A DNA stretch of 64,000 nt, from assembly GCA_023023105.1 (NCBI GenBank), contig CP083825.1:1-64000 (forward strand), given 5' to 3'. Under the pieces are notes generated by a model. The model had not been told where the DNA came from, did not search any database, and was given only the letters and a program-made list of their open reading frames with translations. Source of the stretch: Enterobacter ludwigii (GTDB taxonomy: Bacteria > Pseudomonadota > Gammaproteobacteria > Enterobacterales > Enterobacteriaceae). The stretch's first letter is position 1. Every line of letters begins with the position of its first letter. Below are positions 40,052-50,268 of the stretch, piece by piece. Both the position numbers and the translations under genes were made by a program.

Positions 40052-40681
40052 AACTCTCTTGTAACACAGGCTTTGTAATAATGTAAAATCCGTTACACGG
40101 CGTTGTATGTAATGTCATTGTCTCTTGGACTCCTACAGTCCAAAACAACTTTGTGTTTTGTTGTCCAAAAACTTTTTGTTGCCGTGAGTTCTCACTGAGA
40201 TAAATCCCGCCTTGAGCGTATCACATCAGCAGACTTCCTCTCAACCTTATGGACTTAACCCGGTCATTCTTCACGACAAAGAAAGTACGGCATTTTACAT
40301 GACGAAGAGACGGTCTCAGCTTCACATGACCGGATAACATTTTTAATGTACTTCATTATTACGGCACGGGTGTTCAACGAGTATTTTTAAATATTAATCA
40401 TTTTGTTTAACGGGTGGATACCTACAAATTTTAACATTTACTAATCAAGATAGCAGTTATACGTACTTTCCCGGCAAAAATCCTGAGGTTTACAGATTCC
40501 CTCACCGTAACAGACCCGGTCATTCCCCTGGTCCTCCGGAGAGTCTAGTACGAGTGATAAACGTGAATTCCTGTACCTGAAGTTCAGCCGCTGGCAGATA
40601 AGTCGTGAACTATAATTACACTCAGTCAGATCCAAACACCTTTTCATCTGCATATATACTTTGTACATACCAGGAGATTAC
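40052..40681. other. Non-coding AT-rich junction region
   Basis: No gene is convincing here. Visible structures are a 7-bp hairpin TTGGACT/AGTCCAA (40125-40143) and a nearby AAACAAC...GTTGTCC run. The last ~60 bp lead into the GGDEF gene with AGGAG at about 40671. It separates the HNH gene from a GC-richer backbone part. Confidence 0.5.
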
Positions 40682-41656
40682 ATGCAGGCACCCGGTATAC
40701 CGGAGAATGAAGAACAGAGGCTGAAGTCCCTGTATATTACCGGCCTTCTTGATACCCGTGACGATGAGCGTTTTGAACGCCTGACGCGGCTGGCCCGCAA
40801 AGCCTTTCAGGTCCCGGTGGCCCTGATAAGCCTGCTGGATCGCGAGCGCCAGTGGCTCCTCGCCTGCCAGGGCGTCGGCGTGCGCGAAACTCCACGTGAT
40901 ATTTCGTTCTGCGGGCACGCCATTCTGCAGGAAGGGCCTTTTATCATTCACGATGCGGCTGCCGATGCGCGATTTCACGATAATCCCCTGGTTACCGGTG
41001 AGCCACACATCCGGTTCTACGCCGGCCAGCCGGTGAGCCTGCCGGACGGCACGGTGGCCGGCACGCTGTGCCTGATCCACACCGTTCCCCGCGCCTTCAC
41101 GGATGAGGACATTGCGTCCCTCCGGGACCTGGCCTGTATCGTGGAGGACGAATTCGAGGCCATCAGCATGGCCATGACGGACAGCCTGACGGGCATTCCC
41201 AACCGGCGCGGGTTTTACCGCGCCGGCGAAAAACTCTTCCGCGCAATGAACCGGCAGGATGCGTCGTTCAGCCTCATCTATTTCGATCTGGACAGGTTCA
41301 AACCGGTTAACGATCTCTGGGGACACGCGGAAGGTGACGAGGTGCTGAAGATCTTTGCCGGCTTTTTACATCAGCACCTTGAACCGGGTGAAATAGCAGG
41401 CCGCCTCGGCGGGGATGAGTTTGCCGCCCTGATCCGGCGAAACGCTAACACTCAGTCTTATCTGCACGCGCTGAGTGCCAGTCTCGATCATTACAATGAC
41501 ACCTCGGGCAAGCCCTACAACATCAATTATTCCTTTGGCGAACTGATCAATAACGCAGACCATTATACGACGCTGGCGGAGATGATCGGTAAATGTGACG
41601 AAGTGATGTACCTGAAGAAAAAAAGAAAGACCCTGTCGCGGAAAACAGAACCGTGA
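40682..41656 (+). CDS. GAF-GGDEF diguanylate cyclase
   Basis: The protein is 324 aa from ATG 40682 (AGGAG upstream); seven more codons are open before it. A GAF sensor domain covers about residues 20-155 and a GGDEF domain about 165-315. The active-site motif GGDEF is intact (RLGGDEFAAL) and metal-binding YFDLDRFK is present, so cyclic-di-GMP synthesis is likely. No membrane helix is seen. It is cytoplasmic and lies alone. Confidence 0.9.
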   Translation: MQAPGIPENEEQRLKSLYITGLLDTRDDERFERLTRLARKAFQVPVALISLLDRERQWLLACQGVGVRETPRDISFCGHAILQEGPFIIHDAAADARFHDNPLVTGEPHIRFYAGQPVSLPDGTVAGTLCLIHTVPRAFTDEDIASLRDLACIVEDEFEAISMAMTDSLTGIPNRRGFYRAGEKLFRAMNRQDASFSLIYFDLDRFKPVNDLWGHAEGDEVLKIFAGFLHQHLEPGEIAGRLGGDEFAALIRRNANTQSYLHALSASLDHYNDTSGKPYNINYSFGELINNADHYTTLAEMIGKCDEVMYLKKKRKTLSRKTEP

Positions 41657-41991
41657 CGTTCTCCTTCCCGGCTGATCCCCTGACCCGGGGTTCAGCCGGA
41701 CGGCATGAACAATATATTTAACCGCAGGACGCATAAAGTCATTTATATTTGCTCATGGTGCAATAGTCCACTCATCGCAACAATTACTCGTTTTTTGTGT
41801 CCATGCTGCAATAATTCCTCTTCTCCACTTCTGAGATCCGAAAAAAGGTAGTTCCGGATCACGGCGATTTTCTGCGCTGATTTGTGAAACGAAAATTAAA
41901 AATGTGCTACACTTTAAGTAGTTAGATAACTTTCACCCTCTCCGCATCAGACCGACCTGACGAGTAAATCCTGTTAATCTGTTCATCATCG

Positions 41992-42027
41992 CTTCCGAAA
42001 ACTTTGCTATTATGAATTTTTCGGAAG
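41992..42027. promoter_or_regulatory. Inverted repeat upstream of an orphan gene
   Basis: Perfect 10-bp arms CTTCCGAAAA/TTTTCGGAAG surround a 16-nt loop. It lies 136 bp before the 42163 ORF, in a 506-bp non-coding gap (41657-42162). It could be an operator or a transcript hairpin; there is no T-tract to make it a clear terminator. Confidence 0.45.
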
Positions 42028-42162
42028 TCAAAAAGAGTGAGATCCGGTAATTGCGGGCGGTGACTGTTATTCTGCTAATCAATGCAGGCGGGCAACGGAA
42101 TGTTCTGCTGGCGATGATAAATAAATAGAACTAATAGATATTAAATAATAAGGAAGTTGATT

Positions 42163-42453
42163 ATGAATATGAAAATTACACTGAGTGTTTTATTTGAGGC
42201 TCTCATAATCCTTGGGCATGACAGAGTCTGGATGGAAGAATCGGAGTTTGAGCACATATACGGATACGGCTGCTACCTTGAGATACACACTTGGGACGAT
42301 CGCACAGTTGCCTGGTGGGATGATGCTGATGACACATGGTATCTGTCCACAGAAGTCGATGTGATAACTCCTTTCCTTGGCCCTCTCCCAAAGAAAGAAG
42401 GAGAGCTCTCCGAGGAAAAATGCTTCCAGTTAATGACTCTTGGTCGCTACTGA
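42163..42453 (+). CDS. Small acidic Trp-rich protein of unknown function
   Basis: The protein is 96 aa from ATG 42163 with AAGGAAG 6 nt upstream. It is strongly acidic with clustered Trp and Asp (WDDRTVAWWDDADDTWYLS). There is no clear signal peptide. The composition recalls immunity proteins or DNA mimics, but I do not recognise the family. Confidence 0.6.
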   Translation: MNMKITLSVLFEALIILGHDRVWMEESEFEHIYGYGCYLEIHTWDDRTVAWWDDADDTWYLSTEVDVITPFLGPLPKKEGELSEEKCFQLMTLGRY

Positions 42454-42583
42454 TAGCCGACAGCAGCATTTAATGAGTGGTCGGCTGGACACCCTCTGGC
42501 GGCCACATGTCACTCGATAGTGTAGTCCGGCGGGATTTCTCCCTGAAGATGATCCAGACATTAACGTAAAGGATACAGGAACG

Positions 42584-43114
42584 ATGTGTAAACTGACCGG
42601 TTTTATAATGGGGCTGACGATCCTGCTGGGTGTGACTGCACGGGATGCAGGGGCGGCAACGCTCAGTGAAATGCGGATGGTTAATGCCAGTCAGAAACCC
42701 GGGATGGTGATTATCTGCAGCCGGACCTCGGAGATTCCGCAGAAAGGTGAATCCCCCGTTCGTATAGAAAGTCTCCTCAGGGGCGTGGTACTGCAGAACG
42801 ACGGTGATCGCATGATGTTTGACGTGACCTATACACAGCGAAACGCTGAAGAGAGTATTCCTTTTCGTACGGAAAAATACCAGCTGACCACTGAGCTGGA
42901 AGCCACCCGCCAGAAAATGGCCATCGATCCTGAGACGATAGAACTATCGCTTCCGCGTGCCCGCGGTCTTGAAGAAACTTTTCTCTCGGGGATGAAAGCA
43001 AGCCCGGTTTCGTTTGAAGATTACACCAATTATCGTGTCAAATCTGCTACCGAGTATCTGATCCTGCCGGGTCCGGCATCCCCGGATGCACCGGTGATGC
43101 ACTGCACACTCTAA
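42584..43114 (+). CDS. Hypothetical exported protein
   Basis: The protein is 176 aa with an N-terminal signal-like helix (residues 5-22, cleavage near AGA-ATL). The mature part has two Cys (ICSR near the start, HCTL at the end) that could form a disulfide. It lies 21 bp upstream of resD on the same strand. I do not recognise it. Confidence 0.6.
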   Translation: MCKLTGFIMGLTILLGVTARDAGAATLSEMRMVNASQKPGMVIICSRTSEIPQKGESPVRIESLLRGVVLQNDGDRMMFDVTYTQRNAEESIPFRTEKYQLTTELEATRQKMAIDPETIELSLPRARGLEETFLSGMKASPVSFEDYTNYRVKSATEYLILPGPASPDAPVMHCTL

Positions 43115-43135
43115 TGACAATGGTGACATAACATG

Positions 43136-43909
43136 ATGCCAGCACTGCCAGGCCATAGCGGGGCTTTTTCCTCTGCTCAGCTGCCGGTGGCCATCGATTA
43201 CCCGGCCGCGCTGGCACTGCGCCAGATGGCGCTCGTTCAGGACGAACTGCCGAAATACCTGCTGGCGCCGGAAGTGAGCGCCCTGCTCCACTACGTGCCC
43301 GATCTTCACCGTAAGATGCTGCTGACCACCCTGTGGAACACCGGCGCCCGTATTAACGAAGCACTGGCCCTGACCCGGAGTGATTTTTCCCTGGCCCCGC
43401 CCTACCCGTTCGTGCAACTGGCAACCCTCAAACAGCGGGTGGAGAAAGCGGCCCGAACGGCCGGCCGTGCTCCGGCCGGCAGCCAGCCTCATCGTAACGT
43501 TCCGCTTTCCGATCCGCAGTATGCCCGCCAGCTGGAAATGATGGTGGCCACCCTGAAAATACCGCTGGAACGCCGGAATAAGCGCACCGGCAGAACGGAA
43601 AAGGTGCGCATCTGGGAGATCACCGACCGTACCGTTCGCACCTGGCTGGGCGAAGCTGTTGAAGCGGCAGCCGCCGACGGGGTGACGTTCTCCGTGCCGG
43701 TGACGCCACACACGTTCCGCCACTCCTACGCCATGCACATGCTGTATGCCGGAATTCCGCTGAAGGTGCTGCAGAGCCTGATGGGGCACAAGTCGATCAG
43801 CTCGACGGAAGTCTATACAAAGGTATTTGCGCTCGATGTTGCTGCAAGGCATCGTGTGCAATTTTCAATGGCAGAGGCTGATGCTGTTGCCATGCTGAAA
43901 AAAAGATAA
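43136..43909 (+). CDS. resD: Plasmid multimer resolution tyrosine recombinase ResD
   Basis: This 257-aa protein resembles F ResD. It has the tyrosine recombinase catalytic set: Arg in TGARINEAL, the HTFRHSYA box, a late His (LMGHKS) and the nucleophile Tyr in STEVYTKVF. It converts plasmid multimers to monomers at a site next to the RepFIB/F origin. It lies upstream of the RepFIB replicon, as in F-like plasmids. Confidence 0.9.
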   Translation: MPALPGHSGAFSSAQLPVAIDYPAALALRQMALVQDELPKYLLAPEVSALLHYVPDLHRKMLLTTLWNTGARINEALALTRSDFSLAPPYPFVQLATLKQRVEKAARTAGRAPAGSQPHRNVPLSDPQYARQLEMMVATLKIPLERRNKRTGRTEKVRIWEITDRTVRTWLGEAVEAAAADGVTFSVPVTPHTFRHSYAMHMLYAGIPLKVLQSLMGHKSISSTEVYTKVFALDVAARHRVQFSMAEADAVAMLKKR

Positions 43910-43974
43910 CTAAATTTGTCAAAATTTACAGACAGTTGTAATGACATCCACTTATTCGATAATAAATTAATCTT

Positions 43975-44032
43975 GCGTTACGTGAAAACTGACAGGGGTC
44001 CAGGCTGTACCAGGCCGGAATTCACGTAACGC
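43975..44032. repeat. 12-bp inverted repeat downstream of resD, candidate resolution site
   Basis: Perfect arms GCGTTACGTGAA (43975-43986) and TTCACGTAACGC (44021-44032) have a 34-bp spacer. They start 66 bp after resD, where the F rfsF resolution site would be expected near resD and the origin. The assignment to ResD is inference. Confidence 0.5.
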
Positions 44033-44130
44033 ACTTTACGTCTTCTTCATTACTTACCTTTTCGTTCCGATCCTGTTCATCCCTGCATTGCCCCCTTTTC
44101 TTCATAACGCATTTCACTGTTGCCGAAAGC

Positions 44131-44375
44131 CCATGGGGTCGACTTTGCGACCGCGGCCGCACTCAGAAGGATGGCCACTTTAACCGGCGCCACCCTGGCG
44201 TACCTACTCGTCCCCGAAGTGAGAGCCCTACTCTTCTATATGCCGGATCTTCACCATTAAATGCTGTTCTCTACTTTCTGGAACACGGGAGTGCGGATCA
44301 GTGAATCCCGGACGCTGCCCCCGGAATCCTTTGATCTCGGTGGGTTAAGACCCTTTGTGAAAGTACTGGGCTAAG
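44131..44375 (+). pseudogene. Decayed duplicate of the 5' half of resD
   Basis: The stretch follows the intact resD sequence from about 43200 to 43420, including the counterparts of PEVSALLHYVPDLH and LWNTGARINEALAL. It has scattered substitutions, small indels and an in-frame TAA where resD has an Arg/Lys codon (DLH then stop). No start or catalytic C-terminus remains. It is a relic of a second recombinase copy between resD and rep. Confidence 0.75.
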
Positions 44376-44419
44376 GGCATCCGCCCTGACGAACAATATT
44401 GACTAAGTGATGAAAGTAA

Positions 44420-44591
44420 ACATATCGCAGTGAAGATGTTGAGCAGACTGCCCGCTCTTCCACACACCGCAGTCAATATCAATACTCCGGTAGGCCTATC
44501 CGCATATCGCAGTCAAGGCAAGCAAAACCTAAACGGAATGATGAATCAGTATAAATTGACTGTGGTATGCGCTCTGCATACCACAGTCAAC
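44420..44591. repeat. RepFIB iterons downstream of the rep gene
   Basis: Copies of a 16-bp motif close to GCATACCRCAGTCAAC occur at 44420, 44462, 44502 and 44576, and in reverse at 44555. They lie just after the rep stop (rep is on the minus strand). RepFIB origins carry such initiator-binding repeats on both sides of rep. Confidence 0.85.
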
Positions 44592-44611
44592 AAACTCTAA
44601 AACGGCATTCC

Positions 44612-45622
44612 TCAGTCATTTCCCGGTTTCACGCTGGCGAGCGCTTTTGCTAGTTTCTGAGGATCAATACCTGCAGCCTTCAGGGCTTTAATAACTTCGT
44701 CATAGTTCTGCTCAGGTACTTCCTCTTCCGGCTCACGGGGAACAACGACCTTGCTACTGATGAGTTTCGGATTACGGTAATGCACGCTGAAGTAGGTGGC
44801 CCGGCCGCGTTTGAATTCGGTGTAATCCAGATAGCCGATATCCTTCAGCTGCGCCATGGCTTTGCGCACCGTGTGGTTCTGCGTGTAGAGGTTAGACGTC
44901 AGGTTGAGTCTGTCTCGCATACGCTTCATGGAGATGGGGGCCGGATTCTGTGGCAGACTTTCAATGTAGGTATAGAGTGCCTGTGCGGACTCCTTGCGCT
45001 GCAGGGCATCAATGGCTTTCAGACGCAACAGGACCCGCCTGTCCATCTGATAAAGCTCAAAGAGCTTGGGCTCTGCCCTGATCTCCACGACATCGGCAGT
45101 GATGTCGTAATAGGCAGACTGAACCAGGTGCGTAGTCCACCCTTTCGTTTCACTCTGAAACTTGAGGGTTACGGATGCCAGCTTGAACAGGGAGTTGCTT
45201 ATCCTGTCACGCATTTTCTTGTTAGAGCGCCGGGAGTCAAAGCCACACATTTTAACAAACTCAACAAAAGACAGCTTGAGCGTGTCATCCTTAACGCCAA
45301 AATCATACATTGAACGGATGATTCCAAGCCAGACTTTGAAGTCCGTATCCATATCGAGGCGCGATCCGGTGATCCTGACATCGGTATACCCTTCACTCCG
45401 GGCAATGGACAGCTGTACGAGCTCCTCAGTCGCATCCGTGACGTTTTTGCGGTTCGTCTTACTCCTAGAGGTCGATTTGAGGGTAGGAACGAACAGACCA
45501 AGCCTCATGAGCGCAACAGGCTGAACAGTACTGGCGCTGTTGACATCCAGCTTAACAACTTCACCCGTTGTCTTATTGACCTCCTGAAGATTCAGGGGTA
45601 ACTCATTATTTTCCATAGCCAT
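44612..45622 (-). CDS. repB: RepFIB-type replication initiator (Rep_3 family)
   Basis: The protein is 336 aa, or 334 aa from the second ATG. The segment VQPVALMRLGLFVPTLKS and the following DATEEL match recalled RepFIB initiators. Two winged-helix domains (about residues 60-170 and 180-285) are typical of Rep_3 proteins. It binds iterons on both sides of the gene to start replication and to repress itself. It resembles the Klebsiella-type FIB(K) branch more than the E. coli FIB form. Confidence 0.95.
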   Translation of the reverse strand: MAMENNELPLNLQEVNKTTGEVVKLDVNSASTVQPVALMRLGLFVPTLKSTSRSKTNRKNVTDATEELVQLSIARSEGYTDVRITGSRLDMDTDFKVWLGIIRSMYDFGVKDDTLKLSFVEFVKMCGFDSRRSNKKMRDRISNSLFKLASVTLKFQSETKGWTTHLVQSAYYDITADVVEIRAEPKLFELYQMDRRVLLRLKAIDALQRKESAQALYTYIESLPQNPAPISMKRMRDRLNLTSNLYTQNHTVRKAMAQLKDIGYLDYTEFKRGRATYFSVHYRNPKLISSKVVVPREPEEEVPEQNYDEVIKALKAAGIDPQKLAKALASVKPGND

Positions 45623-45637
45623 TTTATTAACCCGCGG

Positions 45638-46064
45638 TTATCCACAAACGAAAGTATATACGCATATCACAGTCAACGGAAATACATACCCCAGTTAATA
45701 CAATTGCATACCGCAATAGTTGATCTCGCACACAACAGTCAACATACCACACACCACAGTTAATGAAGATAGTCTCCAGGCTCAGGCGTAGCGGGGCGCT
45801 AAACGATCCGGGGATCTCTTTTTGATCTCAACATGATCTCCTTAAGGATCAATTACTGGATCGAAATATGGAATAACAGCCAGCATCCAATACATATGGA
45901 CCACTGACATGACACAATGTGAATCTTGGTACAACAACCCAGTAATACAACACCAGGAAAGGCAATAGTCTTGACTGTGATATGCAGAAAAATGCATGTC
46001 ATTACTCTTCCCTATTCCTATTCAGCTTCATACCGCAGTCAATAATCTGCATACTATAGTCAAT
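45638..46064. repeat. RepFIB origin: DnaA box and iteron array upstream of rep
   Basis: A consensus DnaA box TTATCCACA is at 45638-45646. Five iterons with about 22-bp spacing start near 45662, 45684, 45706, 45728 and 45749. One inverted copy lies at 45971-45985 and two more at 46028 and 46049. The consensus is close to GCATACCRCAGTYAAY. The rest of 45623-46362 holds no gene. Confidence 0.88.
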
Positions 46065-46362
46065 TCCTTACCATTCAGTTCCTTCCAGTGGAGCTTCGTT
46101 AGCTTCAGAGCGTCAGCCACACCTTGTTAGTACGGAGTAATTCCGCTTCCTCGACGCATGCGCCTACGCGCGCATACTTTCTGCGGCGAGCGGATGATAT
46201 TGACTGAAGCATGCGGCAGCCTTTCAGGCGGATGCTGAACTGAACAAGACTATATTTTGATCGGCTTTGCAATATTTAAGACGGTTTGCAACTTTAATGT
46301 TGCTTTGCGCCTTTTACCAAGATTTAATAGATTAATGCAAAGATAATAATAAGGAACAAAGA

Positions 46363-47529
46363 ATGGGACTGATGGAAACGCTTGACCAGTGCATTACGGC
46401 CGGTCATGAAATGACGAAAGCTATCGCGATTGCACAGTTTAACGATGATAGCCCGGAAGCCAGGAAAATTACCCGTCGCTGGCGTGTGGGTGAGGCCGCC
46501 GATCTGATTGGCGTTTCTTCTCAGGCAATCCGTGATGCAGAAAAAGCAGGACGCCTTCCCCATCCTGATATGGAAATGCGTGGACGTGTAGAGCAGCGGG
46601 TGGGCTACACCATTGAACAAATCAACCATATGCGGGATGTATTTGGCACCCGTCTGCGCCGTCCTGATGACAGCGTTCCGCCCGTCATCGCGGTGGCAGC
46701 ACATAAAGGGGGTGTCTATAAGACATCTGTATCTGTACATTTGGCACAGGACCTGGCGCTGAAAGGGCTGCGAGTACTGCTTGTCGAAGGGAACGATCCT
46801 CAAGGCACAGCCTCCATGTACCACGGCTGGGTCCCTGATTTGCATATCCATGCCGAAGACACACTGCTGCCTTTTTATCTTGGTGAGCGCGATGATGCAG
46901 CCTATGCCGTCAAAGCCACCTGCTGGCCGGGTCTCGACATCATACCTTCATGCCTGGCTCTGCACCGCATTGAGACAGAACTAATGGGAAGGTTTGACAA
47001 CGGGAAACTGCCGACAGAACCTCATATGATGCTTCGCCTGGCCATCGAAACAGTGGCCCATGATTATGATGTCATTGTTATCGACAGTGCACCGAACCTC
47101 GGTATTGGTACCATCAATGTCGTCTGTGCTGCAGATGTACTCATCGTGCCAACGCCAGCAGAGTTATTTGATTACACCTCTGCCCTTCAGTTTTTTGACA
47201 TGCTGCGCGACCTGTTAAAAAACGTGGACCTGCAGGGTTTTGAACCTGACGTTAGAATTCTTCTGACCAAGTACAGCAATAACAATGGCTCACAGTCACC
47301 CTGGATGGAAGAACAGATCCGCGATGCCTGGGGAAGCATGGTACTGAAAAACGTTGTTCGCGAGACCGACGAAGTCGGTAAAGGTCAGATCCGTATGAGA
47401 ACGGTGTTTGAGCAGGCTATCGATCAGCGCTCATCTACAGGAGCCTGGCGAAATGCGCTGTCTATCTGGGAGCCTGTCTGTAATGAAATTTTTGATCGCC
47501 TGATTAAACCTCGCTGGGAGATCAGATAA
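46363..47529 (+). CDS. sopA: ParA-type partition ATPase SopA
   Basis: This 388-aa protein is nearly collinear with F SopA. An N-terminal helix-turn-helix (about residues 45-75) binds the sop promoter. The deviant Walker A box (HKGGVYKTS, about residues 118-126) and the IDSAPNLG box follow. The ATPase gradient on the nucleoid moves SopB-sopC complexes. Its stop overlaps the sopB start by one base. Confidence 0.97.
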   Translation: MGLMETLDQCITAGHEMTKAIAIAQFNDDSPEARKITRRWRVGEAADLIGVSSQAIRDAEKAGRLPHPDMEMRGRVEQRVGYTIEQINHMRDVFGTRLRRPDDSVPPVIAVAAHKGGVYKTSVSVHLAQDLALKGLRVLLVEGNDPQGTASMYHGWVPDLHIHAEDTLLPFYLGERDDAAYAVKATCWPGLDIIPSCLALHRIETELMGRFDNGKLPTEPHMMLRLAIETVAHDYDVIVIDSAPNLGIGTINVVCAADVLIVPTPAELFDYTSALQFFDMLRDLLKNVDLQGFEPDVRILLTKYSNNNGSQSPWMEEQIRDAWGSMVLKNVVRETDEVGKGQIRMRTVFEQAIDQRSSTGAWRNALSIWEPVCNEIFDRLIKPRWEIR

Positions 47530-48494
47530 TGAAACGTGCACCAGTCATTCCAAAACATACCGTAAAAGATATCCGCCCCGAAACTGAACCTTCAGCGGCA
47601 CCCGCTGCACCGATGGTTGATTCATTAATTGCACGGGTTGGAGCCATGGCCCGCGGGAATACCATTCTGCTTCCGGTTTGTGGCCGGGAAGTGAAATTTA
47701 TTCTGGAAGCGATCCCGGGCGAGAGTGTTGAGACGGCATCAAGAGTCTGGTCAGGTAATGAACGTGACCAGGAACTACTGACCGAAGACGCGCTTGATGA
47801 TCTGATTCCCTCTTTTATGCTGAGTGGTCAACAGACGCCTGCGTTCGGACGAAGGGTAGAAGGTGTCATTGAAATTGCTGATGGTAGTCGCCGTCGTAAA
47901 GCCGCCATACTGACATCATCAGATTATCGTGTTCTCGTCGGGGATCTCGATGACGAACAGATGATGGCTTTATCACGGCTGGGTAATGATTATCGTCCTG
48001 TCAGCGCTTATGAACGGGGCAACCGTTATGCACAGCGGTTGGAAAATGATTTTAACGGCAATATCTCTGCTCTGGCTGAAGCTGAGAATATTTCCCGTAA
48101 AATCATCACGCGTTGCATCAACACGGCCCATTTGCCAAAATCAGTGGTTGCCCTGTTTACTCATCCTGGTGAACTTTCCGCCCGCTCTGGGGAGACGCTG
48201 TACAAAGCATTTTCGGGAAAAGAAGCTTTATTGTTGCAACGGACACAACAGCTTCATGAGCAAAAGAAAGCGGGAGTTATCTTTGAATCCGAGGAAGTTA
48301 TTGGTTTACTGACGGATGTTCTGAAAGAGCCATCAGGTAAAAAAGTAAACCTTAATACCCGTCATCAATTTGTACCTGGTGCGACAGCCCTATACAAAGG
48401 CGATAAGGTGATTTTTAATCTCGATAAATCTCGTTTGCCTGCCGAGTGTATCGAGAAGATAGAAAGCATACTGCGCGACTTACAAAAAGTTTAG
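47529..48494 (+). CDS. sopB: ParB-type centromere-binding protein SopB
   Basis: This 321-aa protein is close to F SopB (323 aa). It has an N-terminal SopA-interaction region, a ParB-box/CTPase-like middle, a helix-turn-helix (about residues 170-195, [15 protein letters not shown]) and a C-terminal dimer domain. It binds the 16-bp palindromes of sopC just downstream. Confidence 0.97.
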   Translation: MKRAPVIPKHTVKDIRPETEPSAAPAAPMVDSLIARVGAMARGNTILLPVCGREVKFILEAIPGESVETASRVWSGNERDQELLTEDALDDLIPSFMLSGQQTPAFGRRVEGVIEIADGSRRRKAAILTSSDYRVLVGDLDDEQMMALSRLGNDYRPVSAYERGNRYAQRLENDFNGNISALAEAENISRKIITRCINTAHLPKSVVALFTHPGELSARSGETLYKAFSGKEALLLQRTQQLHEQKKAGVIFESEEVIGLLTDVLKEPSGKKVNLNTRHQFVPGATALYKGDKVIFNLDKSRLPAECIEKIESILRDLQKV

Positions 48495-48715
48495 CCTGTT
48501 TAATGATACACGCGAGAGTCTTCATTAATTTCCAATATCCTTAATGCGTTACATGCTGCTTCGGAATATATACATCCGAAGCAGTTATTTTCTGCACTAT
48601 AGCCCAGTGTTGTTAAAAAGATCTGTTTACTTCTCCCAACCTGATTGTTACCACAATCTAAAGATCCAGTTTTTTCTAGTTTTCCTTAACTAGTTCCGCA
48701 GTTCACCCCTCAACC

Positions 48716-49060
48716 TGCATATCAGAACTCAGACGGTAACCCATCCCGGAATACTGATTTCATACACCAGATTAACTGGGACCACGGTCCCACTTCCTAC
48801 TTGCGTGTCAGAACTCACCCGTCAAGCCCGCTTGGAATATCGATTCCACACGCCGGATTTAACTGGGACCACGGTCCCACCTCCTACTTGCGTGTCAGAA
48901 CTCATCCTTCAACCCCGCCTGGAATATCGATTCCACACGCCGGATTTAACTGGGACCACGGTCCCACCTCCTACTTGCGTGTCAGAACTCATCCTTCAAC
49001 CCCGCCTGGAATATCGATTCCACACGCCGGATTTAACTGGGACCATGGTCCCACTCTATT
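48716..49060 (+). repeat. sopC centromere: four 16-bp SopB sites in 87-bp repeats
   Basis: The palindrome TGGGACCACGGTCCCA is at 48777-48792, 48864-48879 and 48951-48966, and a one-base-pair variant (CATG centre) at 49038-49053. Spacing is exactly 87 bp each time. Units 2-4 are almost identical along their length; the first is degenerate. Each unit also has a GGAAT-4-ATTCC element midway. F sopC has twelve 43-bp units, so this is fewer sites at double spacing. Short ORFs read through these repeats are artefacts. Confidence 0.95.
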
Positions 49061-49230
49061 CAGCTGTTTCTATCACAATACAGATTTTGAGATTGTTACT
49101 GTGATTCCTGTATTAGGTGCGTAAGAAGATTATGTTCGTTTTGTTCCCTGGTGCTTCCTGGCTCACTCGCGGGCTTCGCCCTGTCGTTCGGCTGCGGCGA
49201 GCACTACTGGCTCTCTCAGAAAAGCAGAAT

Positions 49231-50268
49231 TTATCTGATCCTCGCAACGGGAATATCTTTCCAGCGGGTGGTGTACGCAGGGGAGAGCATATCGCGTTTC
49301 ATTTGCCATGATGGCGCTATCCCTCGCCCGGAAAACCAGATCTGTCCCAGACCGGAATGATTAATGCCATCGAGAACCTTCATCAGCTCAGAGCTGTGAG
49401 GACGTGGCGGACGTTCGTCGAACAGCTGCAGCTGCGAAACTCCGGAGCCGGTGAAGTCATTCAGCATCACACCGGCTTTGGCATACAGGTGCCCATCCTT
49501 CCAGATACGCTCCAGAGCCGTTGTGGCGGCCGCAATAATGTCCCGGGTGTCCTGAGTGGGTGTAAGCAGTTTCTCCGTGGCCACGTTGCCGTAGTAAGGC
49601 TCTTTAACGGCGAACGGAGACGTTTTGATGAAAACGGAAATATGCCGGCAGTACTGGCGCTCTTTCCGCAGCTTTTCAGAGGCCCGCTCTGCGTACTGAC
49701 AGACAGCCTGGCGGAGCGAATCGTACTCCGTGATTTTCTCTCCAAAGCTGCGGCTGCAGACGATCTGCTGTTTCGTCGGTGGTGCTTCCTCAAGCGACAT
49801 GCAGCTTTCCCCGTTCAGTTCGCGTACTGTTCGCTCGAGAACGACGGAGAAATTTTTGCGTATAAAGGCCGGGTTCGTCAGGGCCAGATCGAGCGCGGTC
49901 CTGATACCCAGTACATTAAGTTTGCGTGCAATACGGTTTCCCACGCCCCAGATCTCTTCGACCGGCTGCAGTGAAAGCAGTTTCCGCGTTCGCTGAGGAT
50001 TCCCCCTGGTCAGGGCGAGCACACCACGAAACTGTTTCCACTCCTTTGAGGCCCACTGGGCTGATTTTGCCAGGGTTTTCGTCGGCCTGGCACCCACGCC
50101 GATGGTCAGACGGGTACAGTCATACACGTGCTGGCGCAGCTGCCGGCCGAAGTCCTCCAGGTCCATGCAGTGCTCAACGCCGGTCAGGTCGAGGAACATC
50201 TCGTCAATCGAATACTGTTCCACCCTTGGGGCCAGCTCCTCCAGGCAGCTCATCACGCGCGCTGACAT
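49231..50268 (-). pseudogene. umuC: 5'-truncated UmuC-type translesion polymerase subunit
   Basis: The frame encodes 345 residues that match UmuC from about residue 80 to the end: palm remnant YSIDEMFLDLTG, helix-hairpin-helix WGVGNRIARKLN and a little-finger domain, with QMKRDMLSP near the end. Family length is about 422. The N-terminal part, with the first catalytic Asp, is missing. The sequence upstream of 50268 is unrelated AT-rich DNA up to IS5 at 50424. It cannot be an active polymerase. No umuD is seen. Confidence 0.88.

Noticed and set aside
42944..43861. 305-codon ORF antisense to resD
   Set aside because: It is a shadow of a GC-rich recombinase gene; the plus-strand frame has the catalytic motifs.
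48716..49060. Regular repeats that could be mistaken for a CRISPR array
   Set aside because: Units are 87 bp and nearly identical along their whole length, with no variable spacers, and contain the SopB palindrome next to sopAB.
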